In this document: positions 26,077 to 34,824 of the stretch, one piece after another
Layout of the letters: the number at the start of each line of letters is the position of its first letter
How positions within the stretch are numbered: the stretch's first letter is position 1
NCBI GenBank assembly: GCA_016200895.1
Contig: JACQDX010000005.1
Coordinates: 1 to 64,000, forward strand
Source of the DNA: Burkholderiales bacterium
GTDB taxonomy: Bacteria; Pseudomonadota; Gammaproteobacteria; Burkholderiales; Burkholderiaceae_D
DNA length: 64,000 bases
Direction: 5' to 3'
Program-made: the position numbers and the translations under genes
The notes under the pieces: generated by a model
The model's database searches: none
The model's input: the letters and a program-made list of their open reading frames with translations, nothing else
Told to the model about the DNA's origin: nothing

Positions 26077-26257
26077 AGGACTTACGCAAAATTGCCCCAG
26101 CAAGGCTATCGCTTCAAGAAGCATCCTTGCAAGGGATGCTGGTTACGTCGGCAGGCAACATGTTGCCTGCAATCCCGACTATACCGTCAGCGACGAAGAC
26201 AGTACTTTAGTACGGCGAGGAGCTGCAACGCAGCTGGGGCGGTTTTGCATAAGTCCT
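26077..26257. mobile_element. MITE-like element, copy 1 (181 bp)
   Basis: The ends are 25-bp inverted repeats with 22 matches: AGGACTTACGCAAAA at 26077 faces its complement ending at 26257. The flanks are GATAAAC on the left and AATAAAC on the right, which match at 6 of 7 bases and look like a 7-bp target duplication. The interior shares about 40 bp (from CAGCGACGAAGACAGTACTT) with copy 2 at 58114-58224, and also has a 70-bp insert absent there. That insert has a GCATCC/GGATGC hairpin at 26121-26139 and a perfect 20-bp palindrome at 26151-26170. No transposase is encoded, so it must be moved in trans, if at all. Confidence 0.75.
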
Positions 26258-26488
26258 AATAAACTACAAAAGAAGAAATACCTTCAAGCCCAGTCATCAA
26301 GCACTCTGTTAAAAATATTGATTTACAGAAAGAAAACCAAAAGTATGATCAAGAAAGGATAACCTGGGCTTATATCTGATGAACAAAAAGTCAATCGCAG
26401 TAAACTGGTATTAGTGTCTATGATGTACCTAATCCTTCTTTCCTCGTTGGATTACTCTCATGACTCCCCCAAGACGAACGAGATTTTC

Positions 26489-26513
26489 AAGGGCGCGCAA
26501 GCGCCCTTTTTTT
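26489..26513 (+). terminator. Strong intrinsic terminator 21 bp before the nagX start
   Basis: AAGGGCGC at 26489-26496 and GCGCCCTT at 26501-26508 form a perfect stem over a GCAA tetraloop, followed by seven T residues. No plus-strand gene lies upstream to need it; the gap from 25938 to 26533 holds only the MITE. It may therefore end a short leader or small RNA, or act as an attenuator for the gene that starts at 26534. Confidence 0.75.
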
Positions 26514-26533
26514 CAGCCTATCTTGTCAGCGCG

Positions 26534-27682
26534 ATGAATAAATCAAGATTACTGTCACTCGATGCTTTTCGCGGGTTCACCATTGCCAGCATGTTTCTGG
26601 TGAATAATCCGGGTGACTGGGCGCACCTGTACCCACCGCTTGAACATGCGGTCTGGTCAGGATGGACTTTTACTGACTGTATTTTCCCGTTCTTCCTGTT
26701 CATCGTTGGCGTCTCCTTACATTTATCGCTGCATCAAAAACTCATGGCTGGCTATGTCCAGGGACAGTTACTCAGGCAAACGGCCAAACGGGCTTTGTGG
26801 ATATTCCTGATCGGCCTGATGCTGAATCTCATTCCCAGCTTTGATTTTCAAACTGTGCGTATACCCGGTGTTTTGCAGCGTATCGCCCTGTGTACTTTAT
26901 TGGCAGCCCCCATATTGATTTATTGTGACTGGAAATGGCAGTTGATCTGGAGTGGCACCCTCATCGCCCTGTATTCCATACTCATGCTGTCCGTGTCTGT
27001 ACCAGATGCAGACGGAGTCTGGGTCAGGGCGGCGCTGGAACCCGGGCGCGACGCTGGTGCCTGGCTGGACAGGCTCTTGCTGGACGGGCATTTATGGAAA
27101 CGCGCAAAAATCTGGGACCCTGAGGGCGTGTTGAGCAGCCTGCCCGCTGTCTGTAGTGTGATTTTTGGAGCATGGGCAGGGCGCTGGCTCAGCAGCAGGC
27201 AGGATGCCGCCACAAAAACCGCCTGGTTCTTTGTCGCAGGCTTGAGTTGCCTGGCAATTGGCCTGGTGCTGGATACCTTGTTCATGCCCATCAATAAAAG
27301 CCTGTGGACACCTTCTTACAGCATCTTCATGACAGGCTGGGCGCTCATCAGCTTTGCCTGTTTTTACTGGCTGCTGGATGGTAATCCATCCACCATGCTC
27401 AAGAAATCCATGGCAAAACTCTCCCATCCTTTCGTCATGTATGGCATGAATGCACTGTTCCTGTTCACCCTGTCTGGCGTGATTGCCAAAATGCTGGGAT
27501 TTATCCATGTAAATCAGCTTGATGGCAGCAAACCCAGCCTGCATGCGATTATCTATGCACCGCTCCAGGCTTTACCCATCAATGCACTGAACGCTTCCCT
27601 GCTGTATGCAATGCTGTTTAATCTGTTGATGTTGCTGATTGCCTGGGCGATGTGGAAGAAACGCTGGTTTGTCAAAGTGTAA
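26534..27682 (+). CDS. NagX-like membrane protein (DUF5009/HGSNAT-type acyltransferase family)
   Basis: About 382 residues with around ten membrane helices. The start RLLSLDAFRGFTIASMFLVNNPGDW is the hallmark of the family that includes heparan-alpha-glucosaminide N-acetyltransferase. The His in PPLEHAVWSGWTFTDCIFPFFLF corresponds to the acetyl-carrying region of that family. In Shewanella and Xanthomonas such NagX proteins occur in N-acetylglucosamine utilisation loci, where an inner-membrane role in amino-sugar uptake or acetylation has been proposed. It opens the plus-strand group nagX, DigH-like, TonB receptor. The start lacks a good ribosome site and sits right behind a terminator. The frame is open to a GTG at 26414, through the hairpin. 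Confidence 0.85.
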   Translation: MNKSRLLSLDAFRGFTIASMFLVNNPGDWAHLYPPLEHAVWSGWTFTDCIFPFFLFIVGVSLHLSLHQKLMAGYVQGQLLRQTAKRALWIFLIGLMLNLIPSFDFQTVRIPGVLQRIALCTLLAAPILIYCDWKWQLIWSGTLIALYSILMLSVSVPDADGVWVRAALEPGRDAGAWLDRLLLDGHLWKRAKIWDPEGVLSSLPAVCSVIFGAWAGRWLSSRQDAATKTAWFFVAGLSCLAIGLVLDTLFMPINKSLWTPSYSIFMTGWALISFACFYWLLDGNPSTMLKKSMAKLSHPFVMYGMNALFLFTLSGVIAKMLGFIHVNQLDGSKPSLHAIIYAPLQALPINALNASLLYAMLFNLLMLLIAWAMWKKRWFVKV

Positions 27683-27738
27683 TGCAGTAGCATCTCAGGT
27701 CTTTCGCCCTTAATTGCTTTATTAGTTTTGGTTTATCC

Positions 27739-29382
27739 ATGTTTTCGCTTCCACCCTCGTCACGACCTGCTTTTACTTTGTCTACTTTAAAAACTTATCT
27801 TCAGCAGCTCAAGTTGCCTGCGCTGATGGCATCAGCGTGTGCACTCATGCTTGCCTGCACTACCGCAACACCGCCAGAAAAGCCCCTGCCAGTCAAACCG
27901 GCAATAACAAATCTGACCATCATCCCGCAAAATGCCTTGGTGAATTACCCGGTGCAAGTCAAAGATGCGCCGCCATTGCCGCGTGAATTTCGCGCTGCCT
28001 GGGTGTCAACTGTGGCCAATATAGACTGGCCTTCGCGCCGTGACTTGAGCACAGAAAAACAAAAGAACGAAGTCCTCACCATACTCGACAATGCAGTGCA
28101 GTTGAAACTCAATGCCATTGTCTTGCAGGTGCGCCCGGCCGCAGATGCCATCTACCCTTCCATGATAGAACCGTGGTCAGAATTTTTGACGGGCGAGCAA
28201 GGAAAGCCACCTTCCCCTTACTATGACCCACTGCAATTCTGGGTAGAACAGGCGCATGCACGTGGCCTGGAATTGCATGCCTGGTTCAACCCCTTTCGTT
28301 CCCGTACTGCGCAATCCAGGATGGCGCTGGCGACCAACCATATCAGCAAGCTGGCACCACAGGTCGTAAAAACTTATGGCGACCTGCAATGGATGGACCC
28401 GGGCGAGCCTCTGGCAATGCAGCAGACCCTGAATGTCATCAGCGACGTAGTGCGCCGTTACGATGTCGATGGCATCCATATTGATGATTATTTTTATCCT
28501 TACCCGGTCAAAGGCAGCAATGGTGCAGAGCAGGATTTCCCGGATGACCCGTCCTGGGTTGCCTATCTCCAGTCGGGCGGCAAACTGGCACGTGCGGACT
28601 GGCGCCGTGACAATGTCAACCGTCTGGTTGAAGCAGTCAACCAGCGCGTACACCTGGAAAAGCCTTGGGTGAAATTCGGCATCAGCCCTTTTGGTATAGG
28701 CAGGCCAGACCGCTTGCCACCCGGCATTGCTGGCTTCAGCCAATATGACAAGCTGTATGCAGATGTCGAACTCTGGCTGGCCAAAGGCTGGCTCGATTAT
28801 CTCGCTCCCCAGCTTTACTGGCCCATCAATCAGGGGCCACAGGCCTTCAAGGTCTTGCATGATTACTGGCTTACCCAAAACACTAGCGGCAAGCATATCT
28901 GGCCTGGCTTGTATACCAGCCGCATAGACAATACTGATAAATCCTGGTCTGCCGATGAAATTTTGAACCAGGTAGATGCCATGCGTGAAAAAGCGGGCAA
29001 TGGTCACGTACATTTCAGCATGGCAGCGCTGAACCAGAATCGCAAAGACATACGCAAACGCCTGGCGAGCGAGAAATACACCTCCCAGGCGCTGATCCCT
29101 GCCAGCCCCTGGCTAGACAATAGCCTGCCTGCCAGCCCGGTGTTGGAAGCCACCCCGGACAAGAAATCATTACGCCTGCAACTCAGCTATACCAGCAATA
29201 CCCGCCTGCTGGCCATCTGGAAGCGCACTGACCAGCAATGGCTGTTTTCTGTAGTACCTGCCCAGAACATGAGCATAGACATCAGCGATGATCCCCAGCT
29301 AGGTGTTATCAGGCAAGTGACTGTGTCAGCCATCAGCCGCACCGGTGTAGAGGGTTTGCGTGCAAGTTATAGCTTGCCCTGA
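27739..29382 (+). CDS. GHL10-family lipoprotein, DigH (YddW)-like glycan-strand hydrolase
   Basis: A 547-residue lipoprotein; the lipobox is LMLAC near residue 40. The GHL10 (DUF187) TIM barrel runs from about 90 to 440: REFRAAWVSTVANIDWPS, KLNAIVLQVRPAADAIYPS, HARGLELHAWFNPFR and VDGIHIDDYFYPYP, where the acidic residues are likely catalytic. E. coli YddW, now DigH, cuts peptidoglycan glycan strands lacking stem peptides. The C-terminal 110 residues look like a small beta-sandwich. It would release saccharides at the outer membrane or in the periplasm, matching the AmiD-like amidase, MurQ and the sugar kinase of this locus. It follows nagX by 56 bp and ends in front of a strong terminator. 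Confidence 0.87.
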   Translation: MFSLPPSSRPAFTLSTLKTYLQQLKLPALMASACALMLACTTATPPEKPLPVKPAITNLTIIPQNALVNYPVQVKDAPPLPREFRAAWVSTVANIDWPSRRDLSTEKQKNEVLTILDNAVQLKLNAIVLQVRPAADAIYPSMIEPWSEFLTGEQGKPPSPYYDPLQFWVEQAHARGLELHAWFNPFRSRTAQSRMALATNHISKLAPQVVKTYGDLQWMDPGEPLAMQQTLNVISDVVRRYDVDGIHIDDYFYPYPVKGSNGAEQDFPDDPSWVAYLQSGGKLARADWRRDNVNRLVEAVNQRVHLEKPWVKFGISPFGIGRPDRLPPGIAGFSQYDKLYADVELWLAKGWLDYLAPQLYWPINQGPQAFKVLHDYWLTQNTSGKHIWPGLYTSRIDNTDKSWSADEILNQVDAMREKAGNGHVHFSMAALNQNRKDIRKRLASEKYTSQALIPASPWLDNSLPASPVLEATPDKKSLRLQLSYTSNTRLLAIWKRTDQQWLFSVVPAQNMSIDISDDPQLGVIRQVTVSAISRTGVEGLRASYSLP

Positions 29383-29436
29383 AGCAAGCCCTAAAACAAG
29401 GCTGGCATAGATCAAGTAAGCAAGTGTGGTTTTTAG

Positions 29437-29471
29437 ATACGTATGGGCTGGCTGATCCATACGTATTTTTC
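29437..29471 (+). terminator. Intrinsic terminator behind the GHL10 gene
   Basis: ATACGTATGG at 29437-29446 pairs perfectly with CCATACGTAT at 29457-29466 over a ten-base loop, and TTTTTC follows. It lies in the 323-bp gap between the GHL10 gene and the TonB receptor gene. The rest of the gap shows no gene. Confidence 0.8.
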
Positions 29472-29705
29472 TTTGCTGTTTTCCCGGTTTCCTCTCTGAA
29501 ATCAGCGTCTTCACTGGCTGGTACACCAGTCCAGGCAAACCCCATATCTTTTGGTTATCGCCCGTCATGATATTTTCATTTGTCACCCTTAATAGCAAAA
29601 CCCTAGTCTGGCATATACAAAAAATTTATATCAATTGCGGCTAAGGCCGATAGTTGAAAGTAAAACCGCTCACACATCAACGTCGTACGACCCAAGGAGA
29701 GACCA

Positions 29706-32546
29706 GTGAAGTTAAAGACCATAGCCAGGTGCATCGCCCTGATAGGCATTTCTACCGGTACCAGCGGGTGGGTACAGGCACAGGAACTGCCTGCTCCGCC
29801 ACCGCAAAGAGTAGAAATTACCGGTAGTAGCATCAAACGTATTGCCTCCGAAGGTGCTTTGCCGATAGAAGTCATTACCCGCAAGCAACTGGAAGCTGCG
29901 GGCATCGTCACCGCCGAACAATTCATCGCCAACCTGAATATTAATGGCAATGGCTCTGACAACCTGGCCAGTAATGCTGACGTCACCTCCGGTGCCCAGC
30001 GCGGCAATAATGGCGCATCTTCCGCCAACCTGCGTGGTCAGGGTGCTGATAGCACACTGGTGTTATTGAATGGCCGCCGTGTTGCCACCCATGGCATGAA
30101 GGGTTCGGCAGTTGACTTGAATTCCATCCCCATGGCGGCGGTGGAGAGAATTGAAGTCCTGAAAGACGGCGCTTCTGCCATCTACGGTACCGATGCGATT
30201 GGTGGTGTCATCAACTTCATCCTGCGCAAGAATTACAATGGACTGGAAGCACAGGCCTTCACTGATATTTCCCAGCAAGGTGGCGGCAATATCAAGCGTG
30301 TGTCCGTGGTTGGTGGCTTTGGTGATCTGGAAAATGACCACTACAACGTTCTGCTCACAGCGACGCATAGCGAGAACGATGCACTGCGGGGTGACCAGCG
30401 TGATTTCGTGAATACCTTCCAGCCCAACCGTGGTTTGTCGGTAGATACCCGTGGCACACCGAATGCAACGGTATTTGCAACCTCACTGGCGAATACCATA
30501 CTCAGCAACAAGAGCAATAATGGCCCTGTCTTCCCTGGTACTACTCAGGTCATGAATGCCATCAACGTATTGAATTTACCGGGTGGCGCGGGCTGTAGCG
30601 CTGTCGATGGCATGGCGGCTTATGATGCCAAGCTATGGGATGTGGCTTCCTCCAAATATGCCTGTGCATGGGATACTGGCCGTGCTGCAGTGCTGCAACA
30701 ACCAGTCAAGAACGATAACTTTGTCGCACGTGCCACGTTCAAGATAGGCACACATCAATTGTTTGCCGAAGCAGTTGGCTCCCAGGTTGAAGTGTCCAAA
30801 CGCTTTTCACCCAACCAGGTTTCCCCTGGCACCAACTTCCCTGCGTCTTCATTTTATCCAAGCACAGGTTCTGCCTATAATGATGTATTCAATGCTATCG
30901 TCGCAGTATTTCCCAGCATAGAAGCCAATCGCGGCGCACCTATCGCCTACCGCTGGCGCTGTATGGAATGCGGTAATCGTGAAATCTCTACCCGCACAGA
31001 AGCTGGCCGCCTGCAATTGGGTGCTGATGGCCAGATAGGCAAATGGGATTACCGCGTCGGCCTGTCGCGTGCCTATAGTGAATCTGAATCCAAACTGGGT
31101 GCTGGCTACAACTACACCGTTGCACTGGCAAATGCTCTGGGTACCGGCATCATCAATCCTTTCCTGAAACCTGGTGAAAAGCAATCACAAGCTGCGCTTG
31201 ACCTGATCAACAGCACCTCCGCAGCTGGCGTCACATTATATGGTGGCAAAACCACGCTGACGCAGGCAGATGCTGCCCTGTCCGGCGAAATCTGGCAATT
31301 GCCTGCTGGTGCCGTCATGGCTGCCGTGGGTACGGACTTGCGCAAGGAAGAATACACTTTCAACGGCGATGCAAGAGCATCCAGCGTGCGCCCTGCCATC
31401 TTGAATGCGCCATTTGATGACAGCAATGCCTTGCCTAAAGTCAGCCGAGATATACGTGCTGTGTATGCAGAGGTTTTGGTACCTGTGCTCAAGTCACTGG
31501 AAGTCACCGTTGCTGGTCGTCAGGATCATTACTCAGGCTTTGGCAGTACTTTTAATCCAAAAGTAAGTTTCCGTTATACACCGACAGATACGCTGTTGTT
31601 CCGTGGTTCGTACAACACGGGTTTCCGTGCACCTTCATTCAACCAGTTGTTTAACGGCATTACCGATTCACCTTATGCCGGTAAAGACCTGGCCGATCCT
31701 GCCACCTGCCCGACTTTAAAGGTTGATAGCAGCAAGCCTGGTTGTGCCGCCATTACACCAAATATTCTGACAGGCGGTAAAACCACACTGGGCCCTGAAA
31801 AAGCCAAGCAAGGCACCGTAGGCGTGGTCTGGGCACCAAGCAGCAACTTCAGCGCAAATGCTGATATCTGGGAAATCCGCAAGGAAAATTCCATCACTTC
31901 CATAGACCTGACTACCATGCTGCAAAACTATGATCTTTTCAGGGATCAGTTTTTGCGCGACAGCACAGGTGCGTTGATCTTTGTTGACCAGCGTTGGGTC
32001 AATGCCGGTTCGAGTATTACTCGTGGTGTGGAAGTTGGTGCAAAAGCGAATGGTGAAATCCTGAATGGCAAATGGGCTGCTGGTCTGGATGGCTCATACC
32101 TGCTGGAGAAAAAATCCCGCCCTATGGCGAATGCACCGTATGGCGCGAGCGAAGTCGGCCGCTTTACCTTTACTGGCGACCTCGGCCTGAGATGGAAGCA
32201 CACTGCTTTTGTCAACTACACCCAGGGCGACTGGACGGGCACCTTCACGCAAATTTACCGTGCTGGCTACAAGGATCAGGTCTTGCCTGGCGTACAGAGT
32301 GGCCTGGTCATGCCATCCAACTACAATCCTAACGTCAAAGCCTATATCATCTACAACATGAGCGTGACGTATAGCGGCATCAAGAACCTGACGCTGACTG
32401 CCGGTTTGAAAAACCTCTTCAATACCGACCCACCATTTGCCATCACTTATGACAGCAATACTGGTGCAGGCAGCTCCTGGGAACCACGCGTAGCAGATCC
32501 ACGCGGCCGTTCATTTACTTTGCTGGCGAATTACAAGTTCAAGTAG
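29706..32546 (+). CDS. TonB-dependent outer-membrane receptor (oligosaccharide-type)
   Basis: A 946-residue receptor with a signal peptide, a TonB-box-like start (RVEITGSSIKRI), a plug domain (about 40-190) with DSTLVLLNGRR, VERIEVLKDGASAIYGTDAIGGVINFILRK, and a 22-strand barrel ending GRSFTLLANYKFK with a C-terminal aromatic-rich strand. This style matches the large receptors that import sugars or peptides in Proteobacteria rather than siderophore receptors. Placed between the GHL10 enzyme and murQ, it is the best candidate to bring peptidoglycan fragments across the outer membrane. Start is a GTG at 29706, preceded by the strong site AAGGAGAG. A bidirectional terminator follows. Confidence 0.92.
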   Translation: MKLKTIARCIALIGISTGTSGWVQAQELPAPPPQRVEITGSSIKRIASEGALPIEVITRKQLEAAGIVTAEQFIANLNINGNGSDNLASNADVTSGAQRGNNGASSANLRGQGADSTLVLLNGRRVATHGMKGSAVDLNSIPMAAVERIEVLKDGASAIYGTDAIGGVINFILRKNYNGLEAQAFTDISQQGGGNIKRVSVVGGFGDLENDHYNVLLTATHSENDALRGDQRDFVNTFQPNRGLSVDTRGTPNATVFATSLANTILSNKSNNGPVFPGTTQVMNAINVLNLPGGAGCSAVDGMAAYDAKLWDVASSKYACAWDTGRAAVLQQPVKNDNFVARATFKIGTHQLFAEAVGSQVEVSKRFSPNQVSPGTNFPASSFYPSTGSAYNDVFNAIVAVFPSIEANRGAPIAYRWRCMECGNREISTRTEAGRLQLGADGQIGKWDYRVGLSRAYSESESKLGAGYNYTVALANALGTGIINPFLKPGEKQSQAALDLINSTSAAGVTLYGGKTTLTQADAALSGEIWQLPAGAVMAAVGTDLRKEEYTFNGDARASSVRPAILNAPFDDSNALPKVSRDIRAVYAEVLVPVLKSLEVTVAGRQDHYSGFGSTFNPKVSFRYTPTDTLLFRGSYNTGFRAPSFNQLFNGITDSPYAGKDLADPATCPTLKVDSSKPGCAAITPNILTGGKTTLGPEKAKQGTVGVVWAPSSNFSANADIWEIRKENSITSIDLTTMLQNYDLFRDQFLRDSTGALIFVDQRWVNAGSSITRGVEVGAKANGEILNGKWAAGLDGSYLLEKKSRPMANAPYGASEVGRFTFTGDLGLRWKHTAFVNYTQGDWTGTFTQIYRAGYKDQVLPGVQSGLVMPSNYNPNVKAYIIYNMSVTYSGIKNLTLTAGLKNLFNTDPPFAITYDSNTGAGSSWEPRVADPRGRSFTLLANYKFK

Positions 32547-32572
32547 AACGAACAAGTAACAAGCTAAAACAA

Positions 32573-32610
32573 AAATCCCTTGGCATCAATCAATGCCAAG
32601 GGATTTTTTT
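32573..32610. terminator. Bidirectional terminator between the TonB receptor and the serpin gene
   Basis: AAATCCCTTGGCAT at 32573-32586 pairs perfectly with ATGCCAAGGGATTT at 32593-32606; a run of seven T follows on the plus strand and a shorter run occurs on the minus strand. It ends both convergent genes. Confidence 0.88.
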
Positions 32611-32633
32611 ATCCGCTAAAAATCCTCAGTCGT

Positions 32634-33953
32634 TTAACTTGCAGGACTCATGAGCTTACCCATGAAGATGATGAGGCCAGTTTGCCTGTCCCTGATCATG
32701 AACAGGAAAGGGCGATCCAGCGTCAGCTTCAGCGGTTGAGTCACATTGACACTGGTGGCACTGATCAATACACCAGTTGCGGCGGCTGCCTCGGTTCCCT
32801 TTTCATCGACGTTGATGAAGGCTTTGTGCACGACGCCAGAAATCGATAACTCGCGGTTACCGCTTATCCCGGAAAAATCAGCCTTGGCTGCATCAAAGGC
32901 CATGCCCATGCCCAGCGTACTCAAACTGGAATTCATCGCAGGGCTGGCACTGAAGTTAAACTTGGGCATGCTCAAGGCAATGTAATTGTCTTTCAAGCCT
33001 GTCGTGATGTCGCTGATAGTAGTGCTGCTCAGGCCCTGGATAAAACTGTCAAACTTGCCGGTGTCAGGCACGACGACCAGCATGGCCAGTTTGTTATCGA
33101 TGTAAGGCAGTTCCACCGCCTGATAGCTCTTGCCCTGCACATAAGGGAAATTGCTGGTCAGATTCATGAAGGGTAGATTTTTCACACCGCCTTTACGGTC
33201 AGTGAAATCCTGGTTTCTCGTCGCTTCCTTGGTAAATGGCTGCGCCCAGTCTGACTTGAACCAGATGGCATTTGTCAGTACCACACGTGTCATTGGTGAA
33301 ACACCACCGGCAGGTATCAGGTCCTTGATTTTTTGCTGGGTCTGGTCCGCCACCCAGTTATTAATTGTCAGGCGTGAAGGTTCAGCAGCGCTGACAAAAT
33401 CCTGCAAGTTAACAGCAGCGCCAAAATTCACACTGAGGGCATCCAGATAACTGCTTTGCAAGCTGTAACCTTGCTGTGCCCACAAGGCATTGGCGATATT
33501 CAGATTGGGTAATTGGGCGTTCGGTTTGGCTGCTGTCGAGGTTTTATCTGCCAGCAATAAATCAAGGCGATTCAGGGCCGGTTGCAAACGGCTTTGCTGT
33601 AACTGGAAAGCCAGTGCCTTTTCCATACCACTGAGGGTATCGCCCTTGGCACCAGCTGCTGCCATTTCCAGCGCCAGTGTCAGGCTATACGGTGAATACA
33701 CCAGATTGCTGTCGCCTTGCGTATCCAGCAATGGCAAAATTTTCAAGGCAAATTCGGTATTTCCGGCGACTGCCGCTGCCAGATCGGCATCGCTGGCTTG
33801 TGGGGTAACATTGCGTGCCAGCGAGGATTTGACTGTACTGACAGCCTGGGGCTTACTTGTATCTGAATTGGTGGCTGTAGCTGCAGTGCCGGCACCGCCG
33901 CAGGCAGAAACCAGAGCAAGTAGCAAGCTTGAGCATATGAGTGTAGGACGCAT
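32634..33953 (-). CDS. Serpin-family protease inhibitor, lipoprotein
   Basis: A 439-residue serpin, a class rare in bacteria. A lipoprotein signal (LLLALVSAC) is followed by a Thr/Ser/Ala linker (to about 50) and the serpin fold. The hinge of the reactive loop is EKGTEAAAATG, which has the small-residue pattern of inhibitory serpins. The loop continues with VLISATSVNV, so the P1 residue should be Thr, Ser or Ala. The C-terminal signature is DRPFLFMIRDRQTGLIIFMGK. It probably protects the envelope from serine proteases of elastase-like specificity, perhaps released by preyed-on, host or grazing cells. It lies between the TonB receptor and the L,D-transpeptidase genes but on its own transcript. 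The biological target is unknown. Confidence 0.92.
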   Translation of the reverse strand: MRPTLICSSLLLALVSACGGAGTAATATNSDTSKPQAVSTVKSSLARNVTPQASDADLAAAVAGNTEFALKILPLLDTQGDSNLVYSPYSLTLALEMAAAGAKGDTLSGMEKALAFQLQQSRLQPALNRLDLLLADKTSTAAKPNAQLPNLNIANALWAQQGYSLQSSYLDALSVNFGAAVNLQDFVSAAEPSRLTINNWVADQTQQKIKDLIPAGGVSPMTRVVLTNAIWFKSDWAQPFTKEATRNQDFTDRKGGVKNLPFMNLTSNFPYVQGKSYQAVELPYIDNKLAMLVVVPDTGKFDSFIQGLSSTTISDITTGLKDNYIALSMPKFNFSASPAMNSSLSTLGMGMAFDAAKADFSGISGNRELSISGVVHKAFINVDEKGTEAAAATGVLISATSVNVTQPLKLTLDRPFLFMIRDRQTGLIIFMGKLMSPAS

Positions 33954-34098
33954 TTTGAGCTTTCAATTGAACTGTCAGAATAGAAACACTTGGCCATGAT
34001 ACGCCTGCCACTCTGTTGAATCAGTTCAAAAATGTACTCAAATTGTCATCAAATTGTAAATCCTGAAAGATATTTCCAAATAGACAATCAAGATATTG

Positions 34099-34659
34099 CT
34101 ATATATCCACGGGCTTTTCAACTACGTCGACCACTGCTCCTACTCCCACGCGCTCAAACAATTCAGCAATATCCACAGAGCGCATACGTATGCAACCATA
34201 GCTGGCAGGCGTGCCCAGCAGGCTTTCCTGCGGCGTACCGTGGATATAGATAAAGCGCGGGTAGGCATTGCGGTTGCGCTGCTCCGTACCTCGCAACCAC
34301 AGTATGCGTGTCACCACAGGATCACGCCCTGGCGCATCCGCTGCCACAATTTCACCGGTAGGCTTGCGGTCCTTAAATACTGAACCCAGCGGTACACCAG
34401 CACCGACTTTCTCGGCGATCTGCATGCGGCCACCCGGCGTCATATAACTGTCAGGCATATCACCTATGCCACGTTTGGCCGTGGAAATCGCGTAAGTCGC
34501 CACTGGCTTGCCGTCTTCCAGTAAAACCATTTTTTGCTCAGGGACTGAAATGATCAATTGATGACGGGTATCGCCGCCTTGCAGCCAACCCCATTGGCAA
34601 GCGGATAGCAGCAAGCTGGCGGCCAGTATCAATACCAGGTGACGGCGAAGAATTTGCAT
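34099..34659 (-). CDS. L,D-transpeptidase (YkuD-domain) lipoprotein
   Basis: A 186-residue protein with a lipobox (LLLSAC) and a YkuD domain: HQLIISVPEQKMVLLEDGKPVATYAIST begins it, and the catalytic block is YIHGTPQESLLGTPASYGCIRM, with the nucleophilic Cys, the first His (HGT) and the Arg of the CIRM motif. YkuD enzymes form or reverse 3-3 crosslinks in peptidoglycan or attach lipoproteins to it. It is small, with a catalytic domain only and no LysM or PG_binding domain. Its place between the serpin and murQ suggests a role in processing cell-wall fragments, although a general cell-wall function is equally plausible. murQ is divergent, with 165 bp between. Confidence 0.9.
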   Translation of the reverse strand: MQILRRHLVLILAASLLLSACQWGWLQGGDTRHQLIISVPEQKMVLLEDGKPVATYAISTAKRGIGDMPDSYMTPGGRMQIAEKVGAGVPLGSVFKDRKPTGEIVAADAPGRDPVVTRILWLRGTEQRNRNAYPRFIYIHGTPQESLLGTPASYGCIRMRSVDIAELFERVGVGAVVDVVEKPVDI

Positions 34660-34824
34660 TGTTTATCTGTGCTTTAACGGTAAGTCAGCATAAGCTGATC
34701 AACAGGTATCTGCAAATAATTCCTGCTGCCGCATGCATTACCTGAAGTTATGGACCGGGTATCAGCTTTCATTTGTGCTCTGCCTGCCGAGGGCATAAGG
34801 TAATGAGAGAAAAGGAATCAAGCC

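Noticed and set aside
28177-29013. A 278-codon minus-strand frame inside the GHL10 gene
   Set aside because: It lies entirely antisense to a well-supported gene, lacks domain features and has no ribosome site.
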